From the IMG/VR virus record IMGVR_UViG_3300047557_002984, positions 1-64,000 of that record: 64,000 nucleotides of DNA; one strand, 5' to 3'. The stretch comes from a virus. The position numbers and the translations under genes were made by a program. Below are positions 29,765 to 38,344 of the stretch, in pieces (the stretch's first letter is position 1; every line of letters starts with the position of its first letter). Below the pieces are notes generated by a model. It was not told the DNA's origin and made no database searches. It saw only the letters and a program-made list of their open reading frames with translations.

Positions 29765-30856
29765 TCACACCCGCATCGGCATCACCACTTGCCGCTGGCT
29801 CGGTTGCGCCCCTGCATCCGGCGCGCACAATTCAACCCGTGATCTCGCATCTTTCATCCGCAGAACCACATCGCCAGGGAAGCAGCCGAGCGCATCCAGA
29901 AAATATGTGGAATTGACCGCCAGCGCAATGTCCGGCCCAACATAAGCAACCGGCATTTCATCTGCACACTCGCCCGCGTCACTGGCTGCACTGATCGCTA
30001 CGCGCCCATCGCTGAAATCCAGCTTGACCGTGCGGCTGCGTTCATCTGCCATCAGGCCCGCGCGGCGAATTGCAGCGGCAAGGTCTGCGGCGGCCATTGT
30101 GGCGTGGTGGTTGTTGTCTTTCGGCAAGACCAGTTCATAGTTCGGGAATTGCCCCGACAGCAACCGCGAGACAAGCAGGCGCTCTCCGGCGCGCACGAAT
30201 AGCTGATTCTCGCTCACGGCAAGCTCAACGTTGCCGCCAATTAGGCGCTGCATTTCGCTCAACGCCTTGCGCGGGATGAGTACATCTAGCTTCGCATCGC
30301 CCGCACCCGGCAGCGGTTCTTCCGTGAACGCCAACCGGTGCCCATCGGTGGCCACCAAGCGCAGCACGCCGCCTGCGATTTCCATCTTGGCCCCGTTGAG
30401 CGTATAGCGGCTTTCTTCCAGCGTAATGGCAAACGCCACGCGCTCAATTTGCCGCGCCAATTGCGAACCTGGGATTGGCAAAAACTCGCCCGCCGGTTTG
30501 GCCACATCGGGGAAGTTCTCAGCAGCGAGGCTCAGCAGCTTAAACCGACTGCGGCCATACGTAACTTGGATGTGTTCGCCCGGATCGCCGCTAAACGTGA
30601 TCTCTCCATCTGGCGCGTTCCTCACGACCTCACTGAGTTTCTTCGCGCTCAGGCAGCACGCGCCAGACACGTCCACGGCTGCCGCGCATAATGTTTGCAG
30701 CGTCACGTCCAGGTCGGTGCCGGTGATGCGTAACCATCCATCTTTCGCATCCAACAGCACGTTGGACAGAATTGGGATCGTGGGTTTGCGCTCCGTCACC
30801 CCTACCACAAGGGCAAGCTCTGCGAACAGAGCGGCTTTGCTAATGTTGAATTTCAA
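29765..30856 (-). CDS. dnaN: DNA polymerase III beta subunit (sliding clamp)
   Basis: 363 residues, close to the bacterial length. TTG start at 30856 with AAGGAGG 4 nt upstream. Three clamp domains: N-terminal 'MKFNISKAALFAELALVVG'-like start, 'KPTIPILSNVLLDA'; middle 'GAKMEIAGGVLRLVATDGHR'; C-terminal 'ALAVNSTYFLDALGCFPGD' and the terminal 'QRQVVMPMRV' that closes the ring. A phage-encoded clamp would tether the host replicase to phage DNA. No phage polymerase is seen in the window. TTG overlaps the upstream TGA. Confidence 0.95.
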   Translation of the reverse strand: MKFNISKAALFAELALVVGVTERKPTIPILSNVLLDAKDGWLRITGTDLDVTLQTLCAAAVDVSGACCLSAKKLSEVVRNAPDGEITFSGDPGEHIQVTYGRSRFKLLSLAAENFPDVAKPAGEFLPIPGSQLARQIERVAFAITLEESRYTLNGAKMEIAGGVLRLVATDGHRLAFTEEPLPGAGDAKLDVLIPRKALSEMQRLIGGNVELAVSENQLFVRAGERLLVSRLLSGQFPNYELVLPKDNNHHATMAAADLAAAIRRAGLMADERSRTVKLDFSDGRVAISAASDAGECADEMPVAYVGPDIALAVNSTYFLDALGCFPGDVVLRMKDARSRVELCAPDAGAQPSQRQVVMPMRV

Positions 30857-31020
30857 TCCGCCTCCTTCAGTGCCGCATCTGCAAATTGCATGCGGCAATC
30901 GCTACACGTTAATCGGTGCGTTTCCAGCCAGACTTGCCACGCGAGCGTGTTCGGTTTTGGCCAGATACGCGTTGAATTGCACCAGGGGCACGCGAAATAA
31001 AAGTTTTCAGGATTGGCCAT
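30853..31020 (-). CDS. Small zinc-ribbon protein upstream of the clamp
   Basis: 55 residues: 'FYFACPWCNSTRIW' and 'HRLTCSDCRMQF' give a four-cysteine zinc ribbon. ATG at 31020 with TAAGT spacing only; its TGA overlaps the TTG of dnaN. Too short to appear in many gene predictions. Confidence 0.75.
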   Translation of the reverse strand: MANPENFYFACPWCNSTRIWPKPNTLAWQVWLETHRLTCSDCRMQFADAALKEAD

Positions 31021-31261
31021 TACTTACCAGCCTTTGACACCGTTTACACATCGCCACGCCCGCGCGTTCTGCCGTCGCCACGCTTGCGCCCTTGGCCCGC
31101 CGTCGCACGCCGCACAGCATTTGCCGCTTGGCCGCATCCGCGCACCAGTGCGCTTTGCTGTGGTCATTGCCACGGTGCCGGGTGGCGTAATACCACCAGC
31201 ACCAGCCGACGGCGCACGGGGCAAGCGGGGCAACAGGGAATAGCTCAAGCTGTGGCGTCAT
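31007..31261 (-). CDS. Small cysteine-rich protein
   Basis: 84 residues from ATG at 31261, which overlaps the previous gene by 17 nt. Contains 'CAVGWCWWYYATRHRGNDHS' and 'GVAMCKRCQRL', Cys/His pairs typical of small phage metal-binding proteins. Start at 31321 would add an unlikely extension. Confidence 0.65.
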   Translation of the reverse strand: MTPQLELFPVAPLAPCAVGWCWWYYATRHRGNDHSKAHWCADAAKRQMLCGVRRRAKGASVATAERAGVAMCKRCQRLVSNGQS

Positions 31262-31562
31262 TAAACTCTCGCTCTTTCCAGCCGCCGCCCTCTTTCTTGG
31301 GCAATCGCTGAATTGCCACAAAGCGGAACGGGAACAAGGTGGCCGCGACTTTGATCTTGATCAACGCATCTTCTTGCCAGAAGCCTTTGACCTCTCTGCA
31401 CTCGATCTCACCACTCGCCAACTGCACCACGAAATCGGGCGTGTAGCGGCAGTCATCCGCCAACTTGAGCGTGAGCCGCTCAAACCAATAATCCGCGATC
31501 TCACCCGCCAGCTTAAGCGGCTCCAAGACCTCACGCGCATACGCCGCTTCTAACCCGTTCAT
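31245..31562 (-). CDS. DUF1064 family protein (nuclease-like)
   Basis: 105 residues from ATG at 31562 (ATGA overlap). 'LADDCRYTPDFVVQLASGEI', 'ECREVKGFWQEDALIKIKVA' and 'FPFRFVAIQRL' match DUF1064, a PD-(D/E)XK-like phage family: PDF, E and VKG form the usual core. Likely DNA repair, recombination or host-DNA nuclease. Frame open to 31673 but that overlaps the upstream gene. Confidence 0.8.
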   Translation of the reverse strand: MNGLEAAYAREVLEPLKLAGEIADYWFERLTLKLADDCRYTPDFVVQLASGEIECREVKGFWQEDALIKIKVAATLFPFRFVAIQRLPKKEGGGWKEREFNDATA

Positions 31563-31864
31563 CTGTCCGGGCGTGTGTCGTCCTCGGCTTGCGCGGGCAA
31601 CTGGACGCCTGCCGTTTTGTCGGAATTGCTTATAGTTGATTCTTGCGGTTTCTTGATTCTCCATATGCTCCAAACCTCCTGCTTACCTTCAATCCGATGC
31701 GAAAGCTTGTATTGCCCTCGCTCTAGTTTTAGCTTGCTGATTTTCGCGTCAGCGGCTTCCCGCGTCAGTCCTTCGTGCTGGCGCGTCCATCCCAATTCCA
31801 CCCACGCGGCAAGCATCAATTCGCCGCGCGTTGGGCCTTCAAATTTCAAGTGCTGCGCTCTCAT
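31559..31864 (-). CDS. Small basic protein, unknown function
   Basis: 101 residues; ATG at 31864 overlaps the previous TGA. 'GELMLAAWVELGWTRQHEGL' then 'DAKISKLKLERGQYKLSHRI' suggests a winged-helix-like fold. Not recognised. Confidence 0.6.
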   Translation of the reverse strand: MRAQHLKFEGPTRGELMLAAWVELGWTRQHEGLTREAADAKISKLKLERGQYKLSHRIEGKQEVWSIWRIKKPQESTISNSDKTAGVQLPAQAEDDTRPDR

Positions 31865-32487
31865 TGCTGGCTGCCTCCATTCCATCGCGGCCAAGTCACA
31901 CCAATGCGCTGCGCGAAGTCTTCCGCTTGCACCGGGCCAACAAAGCTCAGGCTTTGCACGTTGAATCGATCCCGCAACGCCAGCTTGACCGCTTCCGTGG
32001 TAGCCGTCGGTTCAAGCTGCAATTTCGCCAGCAACTCCGGGTTGTGCTGGATTTGGCATTGTCCGAAAAGATGCTGCCAGTATGCGCCGTGCGGGCCGCG
32101 CTCTTTTTTGGCTTTTTCCGCCAATGCGCCATCGCCCTCCATCAGGATTTCCAAGCGCAACGCCCGGTCGTCGTAGCCGATCAGCTTGGCCGCGTTGAAG
32201 ATTTCCGTTTCCGGCACATCAAACTTCACCTTGGCGCGCTCACGCGTGAAGACCAAGCTTGAGTTGATTTGCGCCAGGGCTGCACCAAATTCCGCAACGG
32301 GCTCCGCAGTATCCGCCGCAACGTAAAAACGCAGCCTGAGCCGTTTTTGCTTCAGCGCGAGCAGTGCCATCGCCGCGCCTCGGTCGGCATTGGTTGGCTT
32401 TGACCAGATTTCGATGCGCGCCGCATCGCCAAATTGTAACGCGTGCGCGGTCGGGGCAACCTCTGCCCAGAAAATCACGGATGTCAT
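31861..32487 (-). CDS. Phage protein, unknown function
   Basis: 208 residues; ATG directly after the previous TAA. N-terminal beta-rich domain, then 'YDDRALRLEILMEGDGALAE' and a helical end. Lies between DUF5131 and replication-type genes. Not recognised. Confidence 0.65.
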   Translation of the reverse strand: MTSVIFWAEVAPTAHALQFGDAARIEIWSKPTNADRGAAMALLALKQKRLRLRFYVAADTAEPVAEFGAALAQINSSLVFTRERAKVKFDVPETEIFNAAKLIGYDDRALRLEILMEGDGALAEKAKKERGPHGAYWQHLFGQCQIQHNPELLAKLQLEPTATTEAVKLALRDRFNVQSLSFVGPVQAEDFAQRIGVTWPRWNGGSQQ

Positions 32488-33522
32488 TTACGCCGCCTCC
32501 TTCAGTCTCGGCATTTCGTTCCATTCGACGCCATCAAGCAGGCGGCCAGCGGCCTTCTTGCCGACGCGGTACATCACTTGGCCAAGGATATTTTCGTATT
32601 TGCTGTAGGTGCCTTCGTGGAACTTCCACGTTCCGTTTTCATCAAAGATGCCGCGCTTGTAGTCGCTATCGTAATAACTCAGGATCGGCTCTCGCTTCAT
32701 TACCGGATGCTCAGCCGGAACCCATTCCCCGTTTTGCTTGAAGAAAAACGGCACACCCGCCGCTTGGCACTGATCGCGTAAACTTCGCGCCCAATCCGGG
32801 TGCATTGGACGCGCGCCGGGGCCAGACTCGCCGCCAACGATCACCCAATCAACGCGAGACGTATTTGCGCCTTCGGGATAGTTTTCATTTGCAGGCTTCC
32901 ACCCGTGGAGCACGTCCCATCGCTCAGGCCCAACTTTGGTTAAATTTACCGGCCCTAGCAGCGGCTCGCACGACAAGAAGCGAACACGCGCCGGAACCTT
33001 CAGCAAGTCAGGAATGCGCTTGTCGACCTGCTCTTGGTTCTCCACGGTTGTGCCGAGCCACACATTCTCCGGCGGCTCACCCCAGCCATCCCACGTCGGC
33101 GGGTACAACCTTTTCAAGTTCTCAGGCCGCTTTGTCAGCAGGAGCCAGTCCAAATGCGGCGTGTCATCGATCAGGCGAAAAAGCCTCTGACGTGGCGAGC
33201 GGAGTTCGGGTCGATCCTCAAACACGTCGGCCAGAGATGCGCAAAACACGCGCCGACGCTCGCCCGCCTTGGCTGCCGCCTGATTCCACGCGAGGGGTTG
33301 CCGCCAACCACGCTCACTAGCAACCTGCCTCTCCGCATTCGCGCCCCAGAGTTCACGCCCCACAGCGCGCGCAATGCGCACGGGTGGCTGATGCTCGGCA
33401 TAACAATGAGCACAAGCCGCCGATACCTTGGCGCAACCAATCCACGGATTAAAAGTGTAGCCAGGCACCCAAGTTCCATCTGGTTGTTGATATGAAGTCC
33501 ATTCAATTTTTGTTAATCCCAT
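32488..33522 (-). CDS. DUF5131 / phage Gp37-Gp68 family protein
   Basis: 344 residues, AGGAGCGGTGAC upstream of ATG. 'TFNPWIGCAKVSAACAHCYA' carries the CxxxxxxCxxC set of a radical-SAM-like iron-sulphur site; also 'WLLLTKRPENLKRLYPPTW', 'VWLGTTVENQEQVDKRIPDL', 'RFLSCEPLLGPVNL' and 'WVIVGGESGPGARPMHPDWA' in the family order. Reaction unknown. The first 22 codons differ from the family consensus and are AT-rich, next to an HNH endonuclease insertion (see findings). Confidence 0.9.
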   Translation of the reverse strand: MGLTKIEWTSYQQPDGTWVPGYTFNPWIGCAKVSAACAHCYAEHQPPVRIARAVGRELWGANAERQVASERGWRQPLAWNQAAAKAGERRRVFCASLADVFEDRPELRSPRQRLFRLIDDTPHLDWLLLTKRPENLKRLYPPTWDGWGEPPENVWLGTTVENQEQVDKRIPDLLKVPARVRFLSCEPLLGPVNLTKVGPERWDVLHGWKPANENYPEGANTSRVDWVIVGGESGPGARPMHPDWARSLRDQCQAAGVPFFFKQNGEWVPAEHPVMKREPILSYYDSDYKRGIFDENGTWKFHEGTYSKYENILGQVMYRVGKKAAGRLLDGVEWNEMPRLKEAA

Positions 33523-33538
33523 GTCACCGCTCCTATGT

Positions 33539-33544
33539 TATAAT
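33539..33544 (+). promoter_or_regulatory. Extended -10 element before the HNH gene
   Basis: TG-T-TATAAT, -10 at 33539-33544, preceded by the TGN extension. The start predicted near 33551 implies translation begins after the GTG at 33548 or at it with a near-leaderless message. Confidence 0.45.
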
Positions 33545-33547
33545 TTC

Positions 33548-34066
33548 GTGGTACGAATTAACCTTCAGCTAGCACGTAAATCTTTATGGCTCAAACAAAG
33601 GGGGAGGCCATCCGCTTTCAAAGGACGATCTCACACAATAGAAGCCAAGCTTCAGATGAGCGCAGCGGCAAAATTGAGGGGATCGAATCGCACCGGCAAG
33701 CCTCACACTGCCGAAACGAAAGCGCGATTGAGTCAGATCACGCGAGAGCGTGGCGCAAGAGGCGAGAACCACTACGCCTATAAACACGGCCAACACCAAC
33801 GCAATCTGAGCGAGCGTCGAACAATTGAATACGCCAACTGGCGCGCCGCCGTTTTTAGCCGAGACTCTTACACCTGCCAGCATTGCGGCGACAGCAAGGG
33901 CGGCAACCTGAATGCACATCACATAAAAACTTTTGCTGATTTCCCAGAGCTTCGCTACGAACTTAGCAACGGCATTACGCTTTGCCAGGACTGCCATGAG
34001 AAAGTTCATCTGAAGCCAATTCCCAAAGCGAAGTGTCGTCGAAAAAAACACGCGCTGCCTACTTGA
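33548..34066 (+). CDS. HNH homing endonuclease with NUMOD3 motifs
   Basis: About 172 residues on the plus strand, opposite to its neighbours. Residues ~20-70 contain NUMOD3-type repeats ('SAFKGRSHTIEAKLQMSAAA', 'RTGKPHTAETKARLSQI'). Residues ~105-155 are the HNH nuclease: 'RDSYTCQHCGDSKGGNLNAH', 'HIKTFADFPELRYELSNGIT' and 'LCQDCHEKVH'. Start uncertain (GTG 33548; an ATG at 33656 would remove NUMOD3). The TGA at 34064-34066 is immediately followed by the remnant of a second DUF5131 5' end. Typical mobile free-standing endonuclease. Confidence 0.88.
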   Translation: MVRINLQLARKSLWLKQRGRPSAFKGRSHTIEAKLQMSAAAKLRGSNRTGKPHTAETKARLSQITRERGARGENHYAYKHGQHQRNLSERRTIEYANWRAAVFSRDSYTCQHCGDSKGGNLNAHHIKTFADFPELRYELSNGITLCQDCHEKVHLKPIPKAKCRRKKHALPT

Positions 34067-34105
34067 CGTGTGATGCGCCCACTCGATTTTTGTATTTTCG
34101 CCCAT
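34067..34105 (-). pseudogene. 13-codon DUF5131 remnant cut by the HNH insertion
   Basis: ATG at 34105 has the strong site GGAGG 7 nt upstream. It encodes 'MGENTKIEWAHHT', the exact N-terminus typical of DUF5131 proteins, where the family continues FNPWIGC. Here the next base is the end of the HNH gene. The intact DUF5131 gene on the other side resumes with 'TFNPWIGC'. The interval 34106-34307 carries only this site and no clear gene. Confidence 0.75.
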
Positions 34106-34307
34106 CTCACTTCCTCCAAAATTCAATTTTTCCGCCGTGGCGCATTCGTAAGATTCGCAATCCGGCCTGCGATTGCCCGACGTGCGCACGCCGGTTGCTC
34201 TTCCCAAGAGAACTGATTTATAGAGTGGCTCAGTCTAGGCGAGTAAGTGATTGCCAGATTTTGATTTCTCTATATACAGTCCAAAGAACATCACGGCGGG
34301 TAAATCC

Positions 34308-35210
34308 CTAAAACTCCTGACAGGCGCGCATAATCGCCCGCCCGATAACTTCCGCAACTTGCGGCACGATGGCGTTGCCGAGCGCCTTCAAAGAGGCCAC
34401 TCGATGCCGTCGAGCCAGTCGCTCGGAAAGCCCTGCAGCTGACTCACCCACCGGTAATTTAACAATGCGCGGCTGCTCCCATTCGTATTGAGGCTGTCCG
34501 GGTCGGGCTGGCCATTGATAACCACCGAAGCCGGAAGACAAGGCGACTTCCGCGCCTGCGCTGCGGGTTCCGTTCCGCTGTCTTTCCAGTCTCGCGTTGA
34601 GGGCGTCGGCCACAGCCGCGCAATTTGCGTTTCCAGATTCGGAAACCTGTTTGCCGCGTTCGCTATCGCATCGTCGGTTATTCCCGCTGCCATCGCGGAG
34701 CAATTTCGCGGAGTAGCCCACGAAGAAAATTCGCTCTCTTCGCTGCGATGCGCCAACGTCTTCAGCAGCCAACTCGACGGGGAACAATTCGTAACCTCTA
34801 GCCGCAAACTCACGCGCAATCCATTCGCTGAATTGCATTCCTTCAACGCAAAGTGAAGTGATTCCGCCAGGATTCTCCGCCAACACCCACACGGGTTTGA
34901 CTTCAGACACCAAGCGCAGAAAGTCAGGCCAGAGCCAGCGATGATCGGCGGCCCCTTTTCGCTTTCCGGCGACGCTGGCGGGCTGGCAGGGAACCCCGCC
35001 GCAAAGAAGGTCAACTGTTCCGCAGTGCTGGGCGACTTGAGCGCCCGTGAGCGTTTTGACATCATTCCACCTCCAAACATCTGGCCAATGCTTTGCTAAT
35101 ACTTTCTGGCAAAATGGCTCAATTTCCACCTGGCCAACGCAACGCATTCCCGCGCGCTCAAGGCCAAGATCGAAGCCACCCACCCCCGCAAAGAGAGATA
35201 AAAACCTCAT
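34308..35210 (-). CDS. DNA (cytosine-5) methyltransferase
   Basis: 300 residues from ATG at 35210. 'SLFAGVGGFDLGLERAG' (motif I, SAM), 'LLCGGVPCQPASVAG' (motif IV, catalytic Cys of PCQ), 'VWVLAENPGGI' (motif VI, usually ENV; here ENP), 'GASQRRERIFFVGY' (motif VIII), and C-terminal 'LKALGNAIVPQVAEVIGRAI' (motifs IX-X). The target-recognition region between VIII and IX is short. No partner restriction gene; protects phage DNA from host enzymes, by inference. Confidence 0.92.
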   Translation of the reverse strand: MRFLSLFAGVGGFDLGLERAGMRCVGQVEIEPFCQKVLAKHWPDVWRWNDVKTLTGAQVAQHCGTVDLLCGGVPCQPASVAGKRKGAADHRWLWPDFLRLVSEVKPVWVLAENPGGITSLCVEGMQFSEWIAREFAARGYELFPVELAAEDVGASQRRERIFFVGYSAKLLRDGSGNNRRCDSERGKQVSESGNANCAAVADALNARLERQRNGTRSAGAEVALSSGFGGYQWPARPGQPQYEWEQPRIVKLPVGESAAGLSERLARRHRVASLKALGNAIVPQVAEVIGRAIMRACQEF

Positions 35211-35214
35211 ACGC

Positions 35215-35484
35215 CTAAAACTCCGGTTGCCAGAACGTGCGCTCAACCGCGCGGCTGTCCGTGCCGCCATCGCCCGCGCTGGTGAATGCCGCTTGCTGCG
35301 CTTCGGTCAATTGCCGATTACTGGTGCGCTTTTGGCCCTTCTTGGCTGCCAGCGTCGCCAGCGTGCGCGGCTGCTTGCCCATCCGTTTGCGCATCATTGT
35401 CGTGAAATTGCGCGTTTCGCGGATCGTGGCATCGAAGGCCACGAGCACAGGATCATTGCTTAAATCAAGTTTCTTTCTTGCCAT
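35215..35484 (-). CDS. Small basic protein, unknown function
   Basis: 89 residues from ATG at 35484 (GGGAGGCAAG upstream). Basic ('TTMMRKRMGKQPRTLATLAA', 'KKGQKRTSNRQLTEAQQ'). Possibly nucleic-acid binding. Between the dCTP deaminase and the methyltransferase. Confidence 0.65.
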   Translation of the reverse strand: MARKKLDLSNDPVLVAFDATIRETRNFTTMMRKRMGKQPRTLATLAAKKGQKRTSNRQLTEAQQAAFTSAGDGGTDSRAVERTFWQPEF

Positions 35485-35486
35485 CG

Positions 35487-36104
35487 TTATCTTGCCTCCC
35501 GTGCGGGCGTTGGCCCGCTTTGCGTGTTGTATCGCCCCGTCACAGTGTAATCGTTCAACGGCGGCGCAGCCATTCGCACCAGTTGCATTTGCATCACGCG
35601 CTGACCTGCTTCCAGCTTGATCGGCCACGGCGCAACGTTTTGAAATTCAAACGTCCACTGCGCGCCTTCGGGCGTGGCCAGCCCAAAGCCCGGATCGCCC
35701 AACCCCGCGTGCAAGTGCTCCAGTCCTCTGCGGCCCGTGCTGCTCTTGCTATAGAGCAGGGCAGTGACATCGCGCGGGATGCGGACAAATTCAAGCGAAT
35801 GGCAAAGCACGAACTCACCCGGTAGCAGGTAGTAAGTGCTAAATTCCCGCGCATCTTCCCAAAGATCATCCGGGCCAAGCGACCACCTATTGCCTACATC
35901 GTGCCCCTCTGTTTCCAGTTGAAACCGCGCCACACTCAGCCGCTCCGGTGTGTAAACCTCTCCCCACCAGCGACGCGGGCGGCGGATCAGATTGCCCAGG
36001 CGCAAATCAATGCTGGCCGGATTGATCAGCGCGGGATCGTATGGCGTCACAAGCGGCGCGTCCCCTTCGCACAGTGCTTTGATTTGTTCGTCGTTCAGGA
36101 TCAA
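35487..36104 (-). CDS. dcd: dCTP deaminase / dUTPase family protein
   Basis: 205 residues. 'PALINPASIDLRLGNLI', 'LLPGEFVLCHSLEFVRIPRD', 'TALLYSKSSTGRRGLEHLHA' and 'GLGDPGFG' follow the Dcd family (S-S-x-R nucleotide site and the A-G-x-x-D-P-G-F segment). Makes dUTP from dCTP or hydrolyses it, feeding thymidylate synthesis. No thymidylate synthase is in the window. In the replication block. Confidence 0.92.
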   Translation of the reverse strand: MILNDEQIKALCEGDAPLVTPYDPALINPASIDLRLGNLIRRPRRWWGEVYTPERLSVARFQLETEGHDVGNRWSLGPDDLWEDAREFSTYYLLPGEFVLCHSLEFVRIPRDVTALLYSKSSTGRRGLEHLHAGLGDPGFGLATPEGAQWTFEFQNVAPWPIKLEAGQRVMQMQLVRMAAPPLNDYTVTGRYNTQSGPTPAREAR

Positions 36105-36116
36105 GCGTGTTCTCCC

Positions 36117-36428
36117 CTATGCGGCCTTAGCCTTGCTGCTCATCAATTGCCGCCATTGGTTCAGGTACGCGGTGATGCGCTGGCGGTAAGCGTCGCACGC
36201 GTCAAATGTCCCCACGATGTCACCGCAAGCCGCGACGCGCTCAATCAGCGCCTCCGCGTCGTGCCAGCGTTCGCCGCTGATTGAGAATCCCGACGGCAAC
36301 GCATCCCACGATCCAAGTTCACCCACAAACGCGCTGATCTCTGCGCACGCGTGGCGAAAGCTCGATTGCACAACCTCACGGCAAAACGCTATTGCTTGCT
36401 CTTGCGTTAAAACTCGCGTTCCTGGCAT
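36117..36428 (-). CDS. Phage protein, unknown function
   Basis: 103 residues, helical ('AIAFCREVVQSSFRHACAEI', 'ACDAYRQRITAYLNQWRQLM'). Follows the primase-helicase by 2 nt. Not recognised. Confidence 0.65.
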   Translation of the reverse strand: MPGTRVLTQEQAIAFCREVVQSSFRHACAEISAFVGELGSWDALPSGFSISGERWHDAEALIERVAACGDIVGTFDACDAYRQRITAYLNQWRQLMSSKAKAA

Positions 36429-36430
36429 TG

Positions 36431-38341
36431 CTAAAACTCCGGTGTAAATGCGTACTCATGCCCCTCTTGTAAAAATGGCACGAACACTTGCACAGCCTGT
36501 CCACGGCTGAGCATTTGCTTGCTGTCGGGGTCAAACCAAAACGGCATGAAGGGCAATTCGCCCTCGCCTTCGCGTTGTTTCTGCACCACCCACGCCCCAT
36601 CCGCGCCGTCGAGCGCGCCTTGTTCTTCGCGCGTCAGCGGCTCGCCAATTGACACTTTGGCCTGTGCCCGTTCGCGCGCCTTGTTGCGCCAAATCGCCAG
36701 CACGTTATCCGCCTGATCCGTGATCCCGCCCGAACCTTTCACGCCGTTGTTATCCGGCGGATTTTCTTCGGTGCCGTCCTTGCGTCCGTGCGCCACCAGC
36801 AAAACGTGCGCGTTGAACTGCTTGGCAAAATTCGCGGCGCGGTCAGCAAACGCGTCCTGTCCGTCTAAGTCGTCGCCGCGAATGCCGCACTTCATCAGCG
36901 AATCAATCACAAAAAACGTCACGCCGTAGCGTCGCCACGCGTACTCGAAGACCTCGAAAATCTTATCCGCCGTCACGCGCCCAACGTGATCAAACAGCCA
37001 CAGCCGGTCGAAGTACCACGTCATCACCTGTCGGATGTACTCCCGCGAGGGCAGGCGCTGCGCGGTCAATTGCCGCACGGCGCGCTTGAGCAACACCGGC
37101 GCTTTCATTTCCAGCGAGGCGATCAACCCGCGCTCTCCGTGTGCAAGCGCGGAGTTCATGATCAGGTTGATTGCCTCCGTCTTGCCGTGGCCGCGATAGC
37201 CCGTCACGATGGTCATTTCGCCCAGGCGAAAGCGAAACTTGTCACCAAAGCCCGCCAGCGGCACAGCAACGCCTGTGTGTGTTCCTTCGTCGGGGTAAAA
37301 CTGCTCAATGACTTGATCCGTAAAGGCAACCGCGCTGCGGAGTTCGTCTGGATCGCACGAATCGGACTCTTCAATCAGCGCGCGCATTTGCTCAGCCGAC
37401 ATGCCCGCGCGAAGGCAATCGTTCACGTCCTTGTGCCCATCCGGCATTTCCGGCACAACGCGGCACCGATGACGCCCCAATCGCTCAATTAAATCCGCCA
37501 CCGCTTCACGGCCCGGCGCATCCTGATCAAAGTTCAGATAAATCACCTCGAACCGCTGCAACTGCTCCCACTCGCTTGCAATCCAGCGGTGTTTGCTGTC
37601 CTTGCCCGCGCCAAACGGTGTCGCCACGGCGGGAATGCCGTACTGATGCCACGTCATCGCGTTGATCTCGCCTTCCACGATCACCACCGCGCGCGCGTTG
37701 GCGGGGAACGCTTGCCAGCCAAACAGGATCGGCTCACAGCCTGCCTCTGCGTCAATCAGCTTTTTGCCGTCAGGCCGTTCCGTGCCCAGGTACTTCACAA
37801 ACTTCAACTCGCCAGACGCCGCCGCTTTGAACGGGAACACCACCGCCGGGCAGGAATGCCGCCCGCTTTTGGCGGCAAAGCTATGTTCCGTTTGCGCGCC
37901 AACTTGAAACGCCTTGATCGTTTCCGCGCTTAGCCCGCGCTCGCGTGTCAGGTAATCCAGCACGGCGTTGCGCGGCATCGTTAGGTTTTTCACTTGCGGC
38001 TTGCGGTACTCAACCGGCGTCTCCGCAAATTTTGAGGCCCGCTGCAATTGCGGTTCGTGAATCCCTAGGAAGTTTTTCGCCCACGTCAGCGCTTCGTTCA
38101 GCGCCACCCCACGCACGGCGCAGTACAAATCCAGCAGGTCGCCGCTTTTACCGGCGGCGAAGTCTGCCCACAGGCCCGCCTTTTCGCCCGAAAGATGCAC
38201 TTTCAGGCTTTGGCCCGGTTCGCCCGCCGTTGAGCCAACGCACCACTCTTGGCCGACGCGCTTTCCGTTAGGGAACAGCGCGCGCGCGACCGATTCGGCG
38301 CGCGCGGCAAGCTGTGTTTTGATCTGTCCGGCGTCAATCAT
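36431..38341 (-). CDS. DNA primase-helicase (T7 gp4-like)
   Basis: 636 residues. Residues ~1-110 have the degenerate N-terminal primase region (no intact CHC2 zinc finger: 'WCVGSTAGEPGQSLKVHLSG'). Toprim: 'ARAVVIVEGEINAMTWHQYG' and 'VIYLNFDQDAPGREAVADLI'. DnaB/gp4-type helicase: 'MTIVTGYRGHGKTEAINLI' (Walker A), 'VTFFVIDSLMKCGIRGDDLD' (Walker B), 'HVLLVAHGRKDG' and 'VKGSGGITDQADNVLAIWRN'. Unwinds the fork and may prime lagging strands; with no intact zinc finger the priming activity is uncertain. Downstream of the initiator gene. Confidence 0.93.
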   Translation of the reverse strand: MIDAGQIKTQLAARAESVARALFPNGKRVGQEWCVGSTAGEPGQSLKVHLSGEKAGLWADFAAGKSGDLLDLYCAVRGVALNEALTWAKNFLGIHEPQLQRASKFAETPVEYRKPQVKNLTMPRNAVLDYLTRERGLSAETIKAFQVGAQTEHSFAAKSGRHSCPAVVFPFKAAASGELKFVKYLGTERPDGKKLIDAEAGCEPILFGWQAFPANARAVVIVEGEINAMTWHQYGIPAVATPFGAGKDSKHRWIASEWEQLQRFEVIYLNFDQDAPGREAVADLIERLGRHRCRVVPEMPDGHKDVNDCLRAGMSAEQMRALIEESDSCDPDELRSAVAFTDQVIEQFYPDEGTHTGVAVPLAGFGDKFRFRLGEMTIVTGYRGHGKTEAINLIMNSALAHGERGLIASLEMKAPVLLKRAVRQLTAQRLPSREYIRQVMTWYFDRLWLFDHVGRVTADKIFEVFEYAWRRYGVTFFVIDSLMKCGIRGDDLDGQDAFADRAANFAKQFNAHVLLVAHGRKDGTEENPPDNNGVKGSGGITDQADNVLAIWRNKARERAQAKVSIGEPLTREEQGALDGADGAWVVQKQREGEGELPFMPFWFDPDSKQMLSRGQAVQVFVPFLQEGHEYAFTPEF

Positions 38342-38344
38342 CGG

